A DNA stretch of 9,416 nt, taken from contig JAGQYU010000120.1 in the NCBI GenBank assembly GCA_020435885.1, positions 1 to 9,416 of the forward strand, read 5' to 3'. The translations under genes and the position numbers were made by a program. The DNA is from Flavobacteriaceae bacterium. Its GTDB lineage: Bacteria; Bacteroidota; Bacteroidia; Flavobacteriales; Flavobacteriaceae. Under the pieces are notes generated by a model, which ran no database searches, had not been told where the DNA came from, and saw nothing but the letters and a program-made list of their open reading frames with translations. Below are positions 1 through 7,918 of this stretch, one piece after another. How positions within the stretch are numbered: position 1 is the stretch's first letter; the number at the start of each line of letters is the position of its first letter.

Positions 1-1384
1 CAAAATAGAGCTGTGCATCAAAACGAACGATGAGTATGTCTTCATCAATAATTACATCTTTAAACCTTTCTATATTTCTATAAAAGTGCGTGTTCGGTAT
101 TTTTCCTAAAATAGCAATATGTGGTTTTGTAGTTCTGTAAATAATCATTGCTAACGATACCGCAATACCCGTAATGATACCTTCTTTGATTCCTACAGTT
201 GCCGTTATTAACAAAGTGATATTTAAGATGATAAGATCTCTCACCGAATATTTAAGCAATTGTTTAGGTACTCTAAAATCTAACAGTCCAAAAACAGCTA
301 CCATGATAATGGCTGCCAGCACAGCTTTTGGCAAACTGTAAAATACAGGTGTTAAAAATAATAGTGTAAGCCCTACAATTAAAGCAGCAATAATTGCATA
401 TAAAGGTGTTTTGGCTCCTGCCTGATCGCTGACTGCAGTTCTGGAAAACCCTCCCGTTGAAGGATACGTTTGAAAGAACGAGCCTACAATATTGCTCATC
501 CCTAAAGCAAATAACTCCTGATTTGGCAATACTTTGTAATTCTTACGTTTTGCTTCAATAGCTTTGGCTACCGAAATTGCCTCCAAAAAAGCTATAAATG
601 AAAGTGTTAGGGCTATCGGTAATAAATCTTCAAAAGCATTTTTATCAAATACAGGCATTCTAAAACTTGGTAAACCTTCCGGAATACTACCTACTATAGC
701 AACACCTTTTTCTTCCAGATTAAAAATTTTAACTAATACTATCCCTAAAACCACAACAACAAGTGCCGCTGGTATCTTTTTAAACAACTTTTTGAAAAAT
801 ACCAGAATAAGTATAGAACTAATACCTATTGCCATAGTAATCAGGTTGATATCACCAATATTTTTAATGGAAGCTATTACTAAATCCTGTAAACGATTGC
901 TTCTTCCAATATCAACGCCTATTAAATGTTTTAACTGATTGAGCCCTATAATAAGTGCCGCTGCTGATGTAAAACCGCTAATAACCGGTTTTGATAAAAA
1001 ATTAACTAAAAACCCCAACCTAAAAATTCCGAAGGCTACCTGCATTAAACCCATCAATAATGATAATACGATAGCAAACTCTATAAAACGATCAGTCCCT
1101 ATTTGGGCAAGTGTAGCCACACCAGAAGCCACAATTAAAGAATCCATAGCAACAGGGCCCACAGCTAATTGCCTAGACGTGCCAAAAATGGCGTACACTA
1201 TCTGAGGGATCATTGCTGTGTATAATCCATAAATAGGAGGTAATCCGGCAATCATGGCATAGGCAATCCCCTGTGGAATTAGCATTATACCAACTGTTAA
1301 TCCGGCACTTAAATCACCGCTGAACCATTCCTTTTTATAGTTTGGAAGCCAATCTAAAATTGGTATGATCTTTTTTAAATTCAT
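1..1384 (-). CDS. SulP/SLC26 family anion permease, C-terminus cut by window edge
   Basis: Inner-membrane anion transporter of the SulP family; 461 codons are visible from ATG at 1384 and the frame is open to the window edge. The protein starts MNLKKIIPILDWLPNY. It carries the SulP signature PQGIAYAMIAGLPPIYGLY at about residues 38-55, GPVAM at 76-80 at the start of the substrate-binding third helix, and a FLEAISVAKAIE stretch with the glutamate usual for helix 8. The last visible residues (IVRFDAQLYF) are the start of the cytoplasmic STAS domain, so roughly 100 residues are missing compared with the usual 550-580. It lies 26 bp after the upstream SulP gene on the same strand, so the two are probably co-transcribed. 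The GPVAM motif resembles classical sulfate permeases (GPVA..SL), making sulfate a reasonable but unproven substrate; bicarbonate or another anion is possible. Confidence 0.93.
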   Translation of the reverse strand, partial: MNLKKIIPILDWLPNYKKEWFSGDLSAGLTVGIMLIPQGIAYAMIAGLPPIYGLYTAMIPQIVYAIFGTSRQLAVGPVAMDSLIVASGVATLAQIGTDRFIEFAIVLSLLMGLMQVAFGIFRLGFLVNFLSKPVISGFTSAAALIIGLNQLKHLIGVDIGRSNRLQDLVIASIKNIGDINLITMAIGISSILILVFFKKLFKKIPAALVVVVLGIVLVKIFNLEEKGVAIVGSIPEGLPSFRMPVFDKNAFEDLLPIALTLSFIAFLEAISVAKAIEAKRKNYKVLPNQELFALGMSNIVGSFFQTYPSTGGFSRTAVSDQAGAKTPLYAIIAALIVGLTLLFLTPVFYSLPKAVLAAIIMVAVFGLLDFRVPKQLLKYSVRDLIILNITLLITATVGIKEGIITGIAVSLAMIIYRTTKPHIAILGKIPNTHFYRNIERFKDVIIDEDILIVRFDAQLYF

Positions 1385-1410
1385 ATTTTTTTTAAGTAGC
1401 AATTCAGCTA

Positions 1411-3135
1411 TCAATCGTCAGAGAGCCTACATTCATCAAAAGCTTTAACCTTACAAGGTTTTTCCATTAATTTGTGGATTTCACTAATGGCAAGTTTCTT
1501 ATCAGTAAAAAAGATATTGCGTCCAATTTTATCAATAAACCCTCCTTTTTTAAGCACATCTTGACTGATTATCTTCAACCCCGCAATATAAATACCTCCT
1601 CTGTTCTTTTGCCATTTAATGATCTCATTGGTAAGCCATTCCGCAGCAGCAAGGTCAATAAAGTTAATACCATCTGCAGCAATCAAAACATATTGTATAT
1701 CATTTTCATCATACAATTTTGAAAAATAATCAGAAATCTTTTCTATGGAACCAAAATATAGCGAGCCGTCAATACGAACTATCTTTAAATTAGAACATTC
1801 TAAAGAGTCTTTATCTCTAATAATATTTATTAAATTTCTGTTTTTATCAATTCCTAATATGGCAATATTTGGTTTAGATGTGCGCTCCATATAAAAGAAG
1901 AACGATGTTAAAATACCTGCCAACAAAGCAAATTCAAGATCAAAAAGCAACGTTCCAAACAACGTAACTGACAGAACTATCAATTCCTTGCCACTACTTT
2001 TGTAAACTTGTTTTATGTGGTGAAAATCAATTAAATTATAGCCTACCAGTAAGATTATCCCTCCCATGGCTGCTTTTGGTAAATGCGAAGCATAATTAGC
2101 AAAAAGCAATAGCACCATCATTAAAAAAACCGATGCAAAAATTGCAGATAAAGGTGTTTTAGCCCCAGCTTGATGATTCACTCCTGATCGGGTAAAAGAA
2201 CCCGAACCAGCATAACTGGAAAAGAAACTGGCAATCATATTAGATACTCCTTGCCCAATAAACTCCTGATTACCATCTATTTTTTGATGTGTATGCAATG
2301 CTATAGCTCTTCCAATGGCAACAGCCTCAATAAGTCCCAACAATGCCAACACCATAGCTCCGGAGCTTAATCTACTAATATTATCATAGTTCAAATCAGG
2401 AACTCTAAATGGCGGTAAATTAGAAGGAATATGCCCAACAGTTTCTATACCATTCTCTTCTCCTCCCAATAAAATAGCAATTATACTTCCCAGCACCATA
2501 GCAATAAGCATATAGTATCTAGAAAGTGGTTTTATTAAGAACTTAATGAGTAAAGCAATTAGCAGTGTACTTACAGCCACAATAAATATATACCAATTTG
2601 TTTCAGTGATATGTTGGATGATGTAAGTAACTATCTCAACAATGGTACTCCCTTGCGGAACTTTAATACCAAAAACGTGTTTCAGTTGCTTAAAAGCGAT
2701 GAGTATCCCTGCTCCGGCTGTAAAGCCAATCACAACTGAATGTGATACAAAGTTGACCAATTTCCCCATCCTCAACAAACCCATAGCTAATTGGAAAAGT
2801 CCGGCCAAAAAGGTCAATACCAACGCCAAAGAAATAAAACTTTCCAGATCAGTCTCCGGATTTACAAACTTTACCAATGTAGAGTATACTACTATAGAAA
2901 TAGCCGTTGTTGGCCCAGAGATTAAATGATAAGATGATCCAAAAAGCGCAGCAATTATAGGGGTTATCATCGCTGTATAGAACCCATAAATAGGTGGCAA
3001 ACCGGCAATCATGGCAAAGGCCACAGCCTGCGGTATTACGATAATGGTACCTGTAATCCCTGCTATTAAATCATCCTTCCAAGTATTCTTTAATAGGGGG
3101 AACCATGTAAGAAAAGGGAAAACTTTAGTAAGCAT
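1411..3135 (-). CDS. SulP/SLC26 family anion permease with STAS domain
   Basis: Complete 574-residue SulP transporter, normal length for the family. An N-terminal membrane domain of many hydrophobic helices spans about residues 20-420. It has the signature PQAVAFAMIAGLPPIYGFY at 35-53, GPTTAIS at 74-80 at the start of helix 3, and LLGLIEAVAIGRAIA with the conserved helix-8 glutamate. A cytoplasmic STAS domain follows at about 440-556 (IDGSLYFGSIEKI, then NFIDLAAAEWL). It ends in a short polar tail with two cysteines. It is first of a tandem SulP pair and begins just past the terminator of the molybdoenzyme operon. Compared with its neighbour, helix 3 reads GPTT rather than GPVA; GPT at this place is seen in BicA-like and other bacterial SLC26 proteins. 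The two may therefore carry different anions. The family call is secure; the substrate is not known. Confidence 0.95.
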   Translation of the reverse strand: MLTKVFPFLTWFPLLKNTWKDDLIAGITGTIIVIPQAVAFAMIAGLPPIYGFYTAMITPIIAALFGSSYHLISGPTTAISIVVYSTLVKFVNPETDLESFISLALVLTFLAGLFQLAMGLLRMGKLVNFVSHSVVIGFTAGAGILIAFKQLKHVFGIKVPQGSTIVEIVTYIIQHITETNWYIFIVAVSTLLIALLIKFLIKPLSRYYMLIAMVLGSIIAILLGGEENGIETVGHIPSNLPPFRVPDLNYDNISRLSSGAMVLALLGLIEAVAIGRAIALHTHQKIDGNQEFIGQGVSNMIASFFSSYAGSGSFTRSGVNHQAGAKTPLSAIFASVFLMMVLLLFANYASHLPKAAMGGIILLVGYNLIDFHHIKQVYKSSGKELIVLSVTLFGTLLFDLEFALLAGILTSFFFYMERTSKPNIAILGIDKNRNLINIIRDKDSLECSNLKIVRIDGSLYFGSIEKISDYFSKLYDENDIQYVLIAADGINFIDLAAAEWLTNEIIKWQKNRGGIYIAGLKIISQDVLKKGGFIDKIGRNIFFTDKKLAISEIHKLMEKPCKVKAFDECRLSDD

Positions 3136-3138
3136 TTA

Positions 3139-3146
3139 CAAATTTA
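3139..3146 (-). promoter_or_regulatory. Candidate -7 box for the SulP operon
   Basis: Read on the minus strand this is TAAATTTG, a full match to the Bacteroidota -7 consensus TAnnTTTG. It lies between the upstream terminator and the ATG at 3135. The box is so close to the ATG that the transcript would be almost leaderless, and I see no TTTG at the expected distance upstream. In AT-rich DNA this match could be chance. Confidence 0.25.
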
Positions 3147-3173
3147 ATGAATCTTATGAATCTGCATTTATCG

Positions 3174-3208
3174 AAAAAACAAACCCGCTTTCGCGGGGAT
3201 TGTTTTTT
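3174..3208 (-). terminator. Intrinsic terminator of the molybdoenzyme operon
   Basis: On the minus-strand transcript a CCCGC stem, GAAA tetraloop and GCGGG stem are followed by TTTGTTTTTT. The flanking A-tract and T-tract also pair, extending the hairpin (AAAAAACAA with TTGTTTTTT). The hairpin starts within the stop codon of the oxidoreductase gene (TAA at 3209-3207). It lies upstream of the SulP genes and suggests that they form a separate transcription unit or receive only read-through. The symmetrical A/T flanks mean it could also stop plus-strand transcription. Confidence 0.88.
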
Positions 3209-6092
3209 AAGAGTCTTTTTTATCAATATAGTAAACAGAGTCATCCGGTCTGTATGCTCTCTTAAACCATAGCGGACGTCTAAGGTTATCAGGGCCAGGA
3301 GCCGGACGCGTCATTTCTAACCATTCTTTATATATCTCGAACGACTTATCTGTATTTACATATATATCTCCATATTTATCATTAGCAGATGGCTTTTCAA
3401 CGCGTACTCGCTGATGCCAAGCATGCATTCCACTAATCGGATCAGGATGTACAGCATGGGTAATATTTTGATGTACCCCGCCATCACTCCAGAAAATACG
3501 TTTAGAGTCTTTATCTTCTGAACGGAAAGGTTGTATACCGCTCATGGTATTCATTTTCCAACCGCCGCTACCGTCCTTTTTAATAGAAACCGTATTGGTT
3601 GCCCATCGGTTACCTTGGTCTTGCTCACGTCTCCATCTACCTAAATGGTGAGAACAAGCAACAACACCGGGTTTTATGGCTTGTGTTACCCAAACCTTAT
3701 CCACAAAATAACCAATATCTGTATTTAGTTTAACCAAATCTCCCGTTTTAAAGCCCCACTTATTAGCATCTTCCGGATGCATCCAGATAGGGTTCCTACT
3801 CGAAATTTCATATAACCACTTAGCATTTCCTGAACGGGAGTGAATCAATGTAGGTAGCCTGAAAGTAGGTACCAACACATATTCTCCTTTCGATTTATCG
3901 AGTGCCTCAGGGTGAATGTGACTCTTGATATAGGTAGGGATAGCATATTCCGGCCATTTCCAATCAATCATCGTTTGTGAATAGAATTCATTTTTACGTG
4001 ATGGTGTTGGAAAACCAACTACAGCTTTTCCATTCACTTCCACACCTATAGGTTTACCTTCTTTGGTAATGACACCTGTCTTTTTATCAGTAGTGCTACC
4101 TTTCAACTCTTCAGCAGTAAGCGCTATTTCATTTTTCTTATAAACGCTCTTTTCAACTTCAAAAGCACCATACTTACGCATATATTCTAACTCTGTTAAG
4201 CCTTCTTTTTTAGCAACTTCAGGTAAGCCTTTTACACGCTCAAAAATGTATTGATAGTAGTCATCAACCGTTATTTTTTCTCCTTTGCGGTATGGCGATT
4301 CAAAGTATTGACGGATGCCCATACTTCCATCGGGGTCTATACGCCAACTCAACTCCATCCAAAACTCATCTTCTTCCCATACTTCACCAGGATTAGCTTC
4401 ATAAGTATATTGCACAGGTTTTCCGTTTCTGCGTGCAGCTTCACGTAATACCGGTTGGCGGAATGCTAGCCATACACCACTATGCGTTTCATAGGTATTT
4501 AAATCGTGGCGTTCAGATGCTAGTCCTACAGGCAACACATAATCGGCATAAAAAGCCGTTTCACTCCATGTGGGTGTTAAGGCAGCATGCAAACCAAACT
4601 TAGTTTCATCTGTCAGCATTTCTATCCATGAGAATCCATCAGGATACGTCCAAACAGGGTTAAATACACGACTGAAATATACATCCATTTTACCACGCCC
4701 TTCTTTCAAAAAATGTGGCAACAAAAAGCTCATTTCAAAGAATGCTAATGGATATTCTTTTGGAAAATGTAACTCGTTCCATTGCTTTTGCGGTTTTGGA
4801 ACGTGAGGTTGTTTTGGGTGGAATTGATTCCATGTGTTTGGAGATGTTCCACCAGGAGTACCCACAGCACCTACCAGTACAGTTAAGAAATGTAAGGCTC
4901 TAGCCACTGCCCAGCCTCCTAGATTAGAAGCTCCTGCACTACGCCAGTTATGTGAGGCAAAACGCTCTCCTGCTTCACCAATTTTACGTGCAACCTCAAC
5001 AACCATTTCTGCTTTTACCCCCGATTCTTTTTCTGCAAACTCAGGAGTATATTCACTATACTCTTCAATAAGAGATGCTATAAAATTTTCAAAAGTTGCT
5101 TTTTTATCAGGTTGAACAGCTTCCATATATTGTTGCCAGTTCACCCAATTTTCAAGGTAATCTCTGTTGTACAAACCTTCTTCAAGAATAACTTTTGCCA
5201 TAGCTAACATTACTGCCGCTTCACTACCGGGGTATGTAGGCATCCAATAATCTGACATAGAAGCTGTATTGGAAAGACGAGGATCCATAGTAGCCAATTT
5301 AGCACCGCTCATTTTACCTTCGATAATGCGTTGAGCATGCGGGTTGAAATAGTGACCCGACTCTAAATGTGCAGAGATCAGCAAAATGAATTTTGCATTG
5401 GCATGATCCGGTGACGGACGATCATAACCATACCAGATATTATATCCAAAACGAGCTCCGGATGAACATACATTGGTATGCGAATTGTGCCCATCAATAC
5501 CCCAACCTTGTAAAATCCAATCCATGAATTTTTCATGCCCCGGACGTCCTACATGGTAAGCAATCTCATTATGTCTATTTTCTTTAATGGCATTTCTGAT
5601 GCGTTCTGCAAAAGTGTCTAGCACTTCATCCCAAGAAACGCGTTCCCACTCGCCACCACCACGCTCTCCTTTCCGCTTAAGCGGAAAGAGTACTCTATCT
5701 GGATCAGTAATCTGGTTAATGGTAGCAGGGCCCTTGGCACAGTTTCTACCGCGGCTTCCCGGATGGTATGGGTTTCCTTCAAACTTACGTACTTGGTTCG
5801 TTTCTTTATCAATAAAGGCTGTTAAACCACAAGCACTCTCACAATTAAAACAAGTTGTAGGAATTATTTGATAGGTCTTTTTAACTTTTTTGGGCCATAC
5901 TTTAGGATCATATTCTACCCAATTATCCCACTTTTCAGGGGGGGGAAAATTTTCATATAGCTGAGCTACTTCTTCATCCGTAAAGTGACGCATATCTTGC
6001 TCAAATTCTTGATATTTTTCCTTATGCAGATTAGGAATCAAACCGATCTTTTCTGCAATGTTTTCTATAAATGATGGTTTTTTATATCCCAT
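3207..6092 (-). CDS. Molybdopterin oxidoreductase catalytic subunit (DMSO reductase superfamily, SoeA-like)
   Basis: A 961-residue bis-MGD molybdoenzyme. After an N-terminal extension of about 75 residues comes the [4Fe-4S] motif C81-x2-C84-x3-C88-x29-C118, followed by the usual lysine K120 (NCAKG). SHTNVCSSGARFG at about 205-216 is where the family places its Mo ligand; C209 is the likely ligand, and no selenocysteine is seen. DPRLSNTA (270-277) is a typical cofactor-contact segment. The C-terminal quarter (VLVPTFRLPTLIHSRSGNAKW onward) is the cofactor-binding barrel. There is no Tat or Sec signal, so it should act in the cytoplasm. It follows the Fe-S/NrfD gene by 17 bp and is surely its partner. 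The missing signal, the FNCESACGL motif and the neighbours point to the Psr/Phs/Soe group, best matching sulfite dehydrogenase SoeA. Another sulfur or oxyanion substrate is not excluded. The start at MGYKKPSF is the only good one. Confidence 0.9.
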   Translation of the reverse strand: MGYKKPSFIENIAEKIGLIPNLHKEKYQEFEQDMRHFTDEEVAQLYENFPPPEKWDNWVEYDPKVWPKKVKKTYQIIPTTCFNCESACGLTAFIDKETNQVRKFEGNPYHPGSRGRNCAKGPATINQITDPDRVLFPLKRKGERGGGEWERVSWDEVLDTFAERIRNAIKENRHNEIAYHVGRPGHEKFMDWILQGWGIDGHNSHTNVCSSGARFGYNIWYGYDRPSPDHANAKFILLISAHLESGHYFNPHAQRIIEGKMSGAKLATMDPRLSNTASMSDYWMPTYPGSEAAVMLAMAKVILEEGLYNRDYLENWVNWQQYMEAVQPDKKATFENFIASLIEEYSEYTPEFAEKESGVKAEMVVEVARKIGEAGERFASHNWRSAGASNLGGWAVARALHFLTVLVGAVGTPGGTSPNTWNQFHPKQPHVPKPQKQWNELHFPKEYPLAFFEMSFLLPHFLKEGRGKMDVYFSRVFNPVWTYPDGFSWIEMLTDETKFGLHAALTPTWSETAFYADYVLPVGLASERHDLNTYETHSGVWLAFRQPVLREAARRNGKPVQYTYEANPGEVWEEDEFWMELSWRIDPDGSMGIRQYFESPYRKGEKITVDDYYQYIFERVKGLPEVAKKEGLTELEYMRKYGAFEVEKSVYKKNEIALTAEELKGSTTDKKTGVITKEGKPIGVEVNGKAVVGFPTPSRKNEFYSQTMIDWKWPEYAIPTYIKSHIHPEALDKSKGEYVLVPTFRLPTLIHSRSGNAKWLYEISSRNPIWMHPEDANKWGFKTGDLVKLNTDIGYFVDKVWVTQAIKPGVVACSHHLGRWRREQDQGNRWATNTVSIKKDGSGGWKMNTMSGIQPFRSEDKDSKRIFWSDGGVHQNITHAVHPDPISGMHAWHQRVRVEKPSANDKYGDIYVNTDKSFEIYKEWLEMTRPAPGPDNLRRPLWFKRAYRPDDSVYYIDKKDS
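5669..5688. repeat. Perfect 20-bp palindrome inside the oxidoreductase gene
   Basis: CTTTCCGCTTAAGCGGAAAG is its own reverse complement. As RNA it can form an 8-bp stem with a TTAA loop. It encodes FPLKRK at about residues 136-141 of the oxidoreductase, just after the Fe-S domain. It is not a terminator, since no T-tract follows and the gene continues. Role unknown. Confidence 0.8.
5938..5945. repeat. Eight-base G/C homopolymer in the oxidoreductase gene
   Basis: Eight G on the plus strand, read as C8 in the coding strand, encode part of the proline run at residues 50-52 (ENFPPPEKW), upstream of the first Fe-S cysteine. Such G/C runs are rare in AT-rich DNA, and a one-base slip would abolish the enzyme. 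The frame is intact as given. Confidence 0.85.
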
Positions 6093-6109
6093 GATGTATC
6101 GTCTTTAAA

Positions 6110-7726
6110 TTAAGCTAATGGAATGCGTTGTGGTGCTTCTACCCAAATTTTCTCAGTTGCATAAATACCTATCAACACAAGAACTGCTGCTATTGTTAAT
6201 ACAGTAGCACTTGGCGCAAAGATCAATAATGCTAATGGCAATACATTACCCAATATTACTGTAACTATCCAGAACATATTTTTATATCTTCCTTTGGTAA
6301 TCATTTCTACCACAGTATGAGCAGCAGTACTAGGATGCGTCATAGTAAGTTCTGTTACCATAGTGAAAATATTAACTGCCAACGCTATAATTAAAGTCAT
6401 TCCAAGGATTGACATCCAGTTTTCATTACCTGTTACTAATAAGACCAATGCAAATACAGCAGCTCCCGCCATTACACTATGTACTAACATATGCAATGCC
6501 AACGAAGGGCTTTGCCAAAAATCTCGGCCTTTAGCTTGTGCAAATAAAAATGCTGTGTAAATGGCCAATAACACTGCAAATACAGCAATTACCCATTGTA
6601 AAGGTTTTTCAGGAATGTTCCATCCAAAAAAGTTTGAAGCTCCCCAAACAGTTACTAATAAACCAAAAATGGTAATGGTATAACCACCTCTTACTAACCA
6701 CGAATTCCATTGCGGGCGCAATAATACGTTCAAGAACCTATCCGGTCTATCTAAGTCCATTACTAAGAATAATCCTGTTAAGGCTAAAAATACCAGTGAA
6801 ATTCCGGCAGACCATAATTTAGCATTTGTAGAAACTTCATAACCCAATAACATGGCTAAAAATGGTATTAAGAACGCTCCGGCAGCAATAGCTTTCGTCA
6901 TTATATATGCAGTTACTTCCCATCCCCATAAGATTCCTTTATCAGGTGTGTCATATACTCTGCGAGCTTTTCCATTCAATACATCAATGTAGTTTGGATT
7001 TTCAGTTTCTTTTTTCTGATAAGCAGCTTGCAATTCATTATCAATTACCATTTGTAATAGATCGATATCATTATTAGTGCCTATCATTTTCTCGGCTGCT
7101 TTCGCATAATGTCCTACACCACGCGCCTGTGAATTCCACAAACTTGGCCCTGATTTATCAGTTGCTTGCGGATTCAACGATGCCTCATCACCATCAATAT
7201 AAAATAAATTAGGCTTAGTGCCTTTTTCCGGCTTGCGAACTTTTACCTGCTGGCGTGCCAATAACATAGAAATCTCAGTATGTGGATTTTCCATATCGCC
7301 GGCAATAATAGCATGCTCGGGGCAAACCGTAACACAGGCAGGCTCTCTTCCTACATCTACACGGTGTGCGCAATAGTTACATTTTGCTGCAGTATTGTTA
7401 TCCGGATCGATATACAACGCATCGTAAGGACAGGCTTGCATACAAGACTTACAACCAATACAACGATTGTTGTCAAAATCTACAATACCGTCTTCACGGG
7501 TGTACAATGCCTCAACCGGACAAATCTCCACACAAGGGGCATCTGTACAGTGATTACAACGCATTACCGAAAAAATTCTACGAGTGTTTGGAAATACTCC
7601 TTTTTCTACTTGCTTTACGTATGTTCTGTTTACTCCTACAGCAACATCGTGTTCAGATTTACAAGCAGTTGTACATGCATGACAACCTATACATTTGCGA
7701 TTGTCAATAATAAATCCGTACTTCAT
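6110..7726 (-). CDS. Fused four-[4Fe-4S] ferredoxin / NrfD membrane anchor subunit
   Basis: This 538-residue protein joins the electron-transfer and membrane subunits of a molybdoenzyme complex. Residues 1-140 are a DmsB/PsrB-type ferredoxin with sixteen cysteines in four groups: C12/15/18/22, C57/60/65/69, C89/92/95/99 and C116/119/131/135. These are enough for four [4Fe-4S] clusters. A polar linker of about 120 residues follows. From about 268 to 530 there are eight hydrophobic helices of the NrfD/PsrC type, including the DLDRPDRFLNVLLRP stretch typical of that quinone-reactive family. In most relatives these parts are two genes (SoeB/SoeC, PsrB/PsrC). The ferredoxin half has no signal peptide, so it should sit on the cytoplasmic side with the catalytic subunit. 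It is the first gene of the operon, 17 bp before the oxidoreductase, and divergent from moaD. Start ATG at 7726 places the first cysteine group at the usual distance. Electron flow to or from quinone is inferred. Confidence 0.92.
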   Translation of the reverse strand: MKYGFIIDNRKCIGCHACTTACKSEHDVAVGVNRTYVKQVEKGVFPNTRRIFSVMRCNHCTDAPCVEICPVEALYTREDGIVDFDNNRCIGCKSCMQACPYDALYIDPDNNTAAKCNYCAHRVDVGREPACVTVCPEHAIIAGDMENPHTEISMLLARQQVKVRKPEKGTKPNLFYIDGDEASLNPQATDKSGPSLWNSQARGVGHYAKAAEKMIGTNNDIDLLQMVIDNELQAAYQKKETENPNYIDVLNGKARRVYDTPDKGILWGWEVTAYIMTKAIAAGAFLIPFLAMLLGYEVSTNAKLWSAGISLVFLALTGLFLVMDLDRPDRFLNVLLRPQWNSWLVRGGYTITIFGLLVTVWGASNFFGWNIPEKPLQWVIAVFAVLLAIYTAFLFAQAKGRDFWQSPSLALHMLVHSVMAGAAVFALVLLVTGNENWMSILGMTLIIALAVNIFTMVTELTMTHPSTAAHTVVEMITKGRYKNMFWIVTVILGNVLPLALLIFAPSATVLTIAAVLVLIGIYATEKIWVEAPQRIPLA

Positions 7727-7760
7727 TGATGATCAAAAATTTGGATTAGCTTACAATTAG

Positions 7761-7776
7761 TAATTTTATAAAATTA
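7761..7776 (-). promoter_or_regulatory. AT-rich palindrome with a near-consensus -7 box
   Basis: TAATTTTATAAAATTA is a perfect 16-bp palindrome upstream of the Fe-S/NrfD gene. Its minus-strand half, TAATTTTA at 7776-7769, matches TAnnTTTG at all fixed positions but the last. If it is the -7 box, the transcript would start near 7764, about 38 bases before the ATG. The start would then lie about 41 bases from the centre of the dyad at 7799-7812, a class II activator distance. The alignment is suggestive; AT-rich palindromes are also common by chance. Confidence 0.35.
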
Positions 7777-7794
7777 GTTAACTTTTTACGTATT

Positions 7795-7816
7795 TTATGT
7801 AACTTAAGTTACTTAA
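7795..7816. promoter_or_regulatory. Inverted repeat, candidate Crp/Fnr-family operator
   Basis: The core GTAACTTAAGTTAC (7799-7812) is a perfect palindrome. It extends to 22 bp with one mismatched pair (TTA and TAA at the ends). As GTAAC-N4-GTTAC it has the same 5-4-5 half-site geometry as FNR sites (TTGAT-N4-ATCAA). It lies between the divergent respiratory operon and moaD, so one regulator could serve both. The regulator's identity is inference. Confidence 0.45.
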
Positions 7817-7918
7817 TGCTGTAAATCCTATTAAAAAAATGCAGTATTATTTTTTTAAAAGCTATTATCTTTACTTTTTAAAAATTTGTTTACTAAATTT
7901 TTACAAAATTCATTTTTA

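Noticed and set aside
564..1205. Two open plus-strand frames (564-938 and 939-1205)
   Set aside because: They lie antisense to the clear SulP coding frame that runs from 1384 to the left edge, and their translations resemble no family and have odd composition.
1217..3031. Similar stretches at 1217-1273 and 2975-3031, considered as a direct repeat
   Set aside because: They encode the same conserved SulP signature in the two paralogues, so homology of the genes explains them without a mobile or structural repeat.
7280..7729. Plus-strand open frame rich in Thr, Tyr and Cys
   Set aside because: It is the antisense shadow of the cysteine-rich ferredoxin domain, whose minus-strand frame has all sixteen cluster cysteines in canonical spacing.
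7886..7918. Upstream TTG start extending moaD by eleven residues
   Set aside because: The family begins at the MKVTILLFG strand, and the ATG at 7919 gives the usual length; the added residues have no support.
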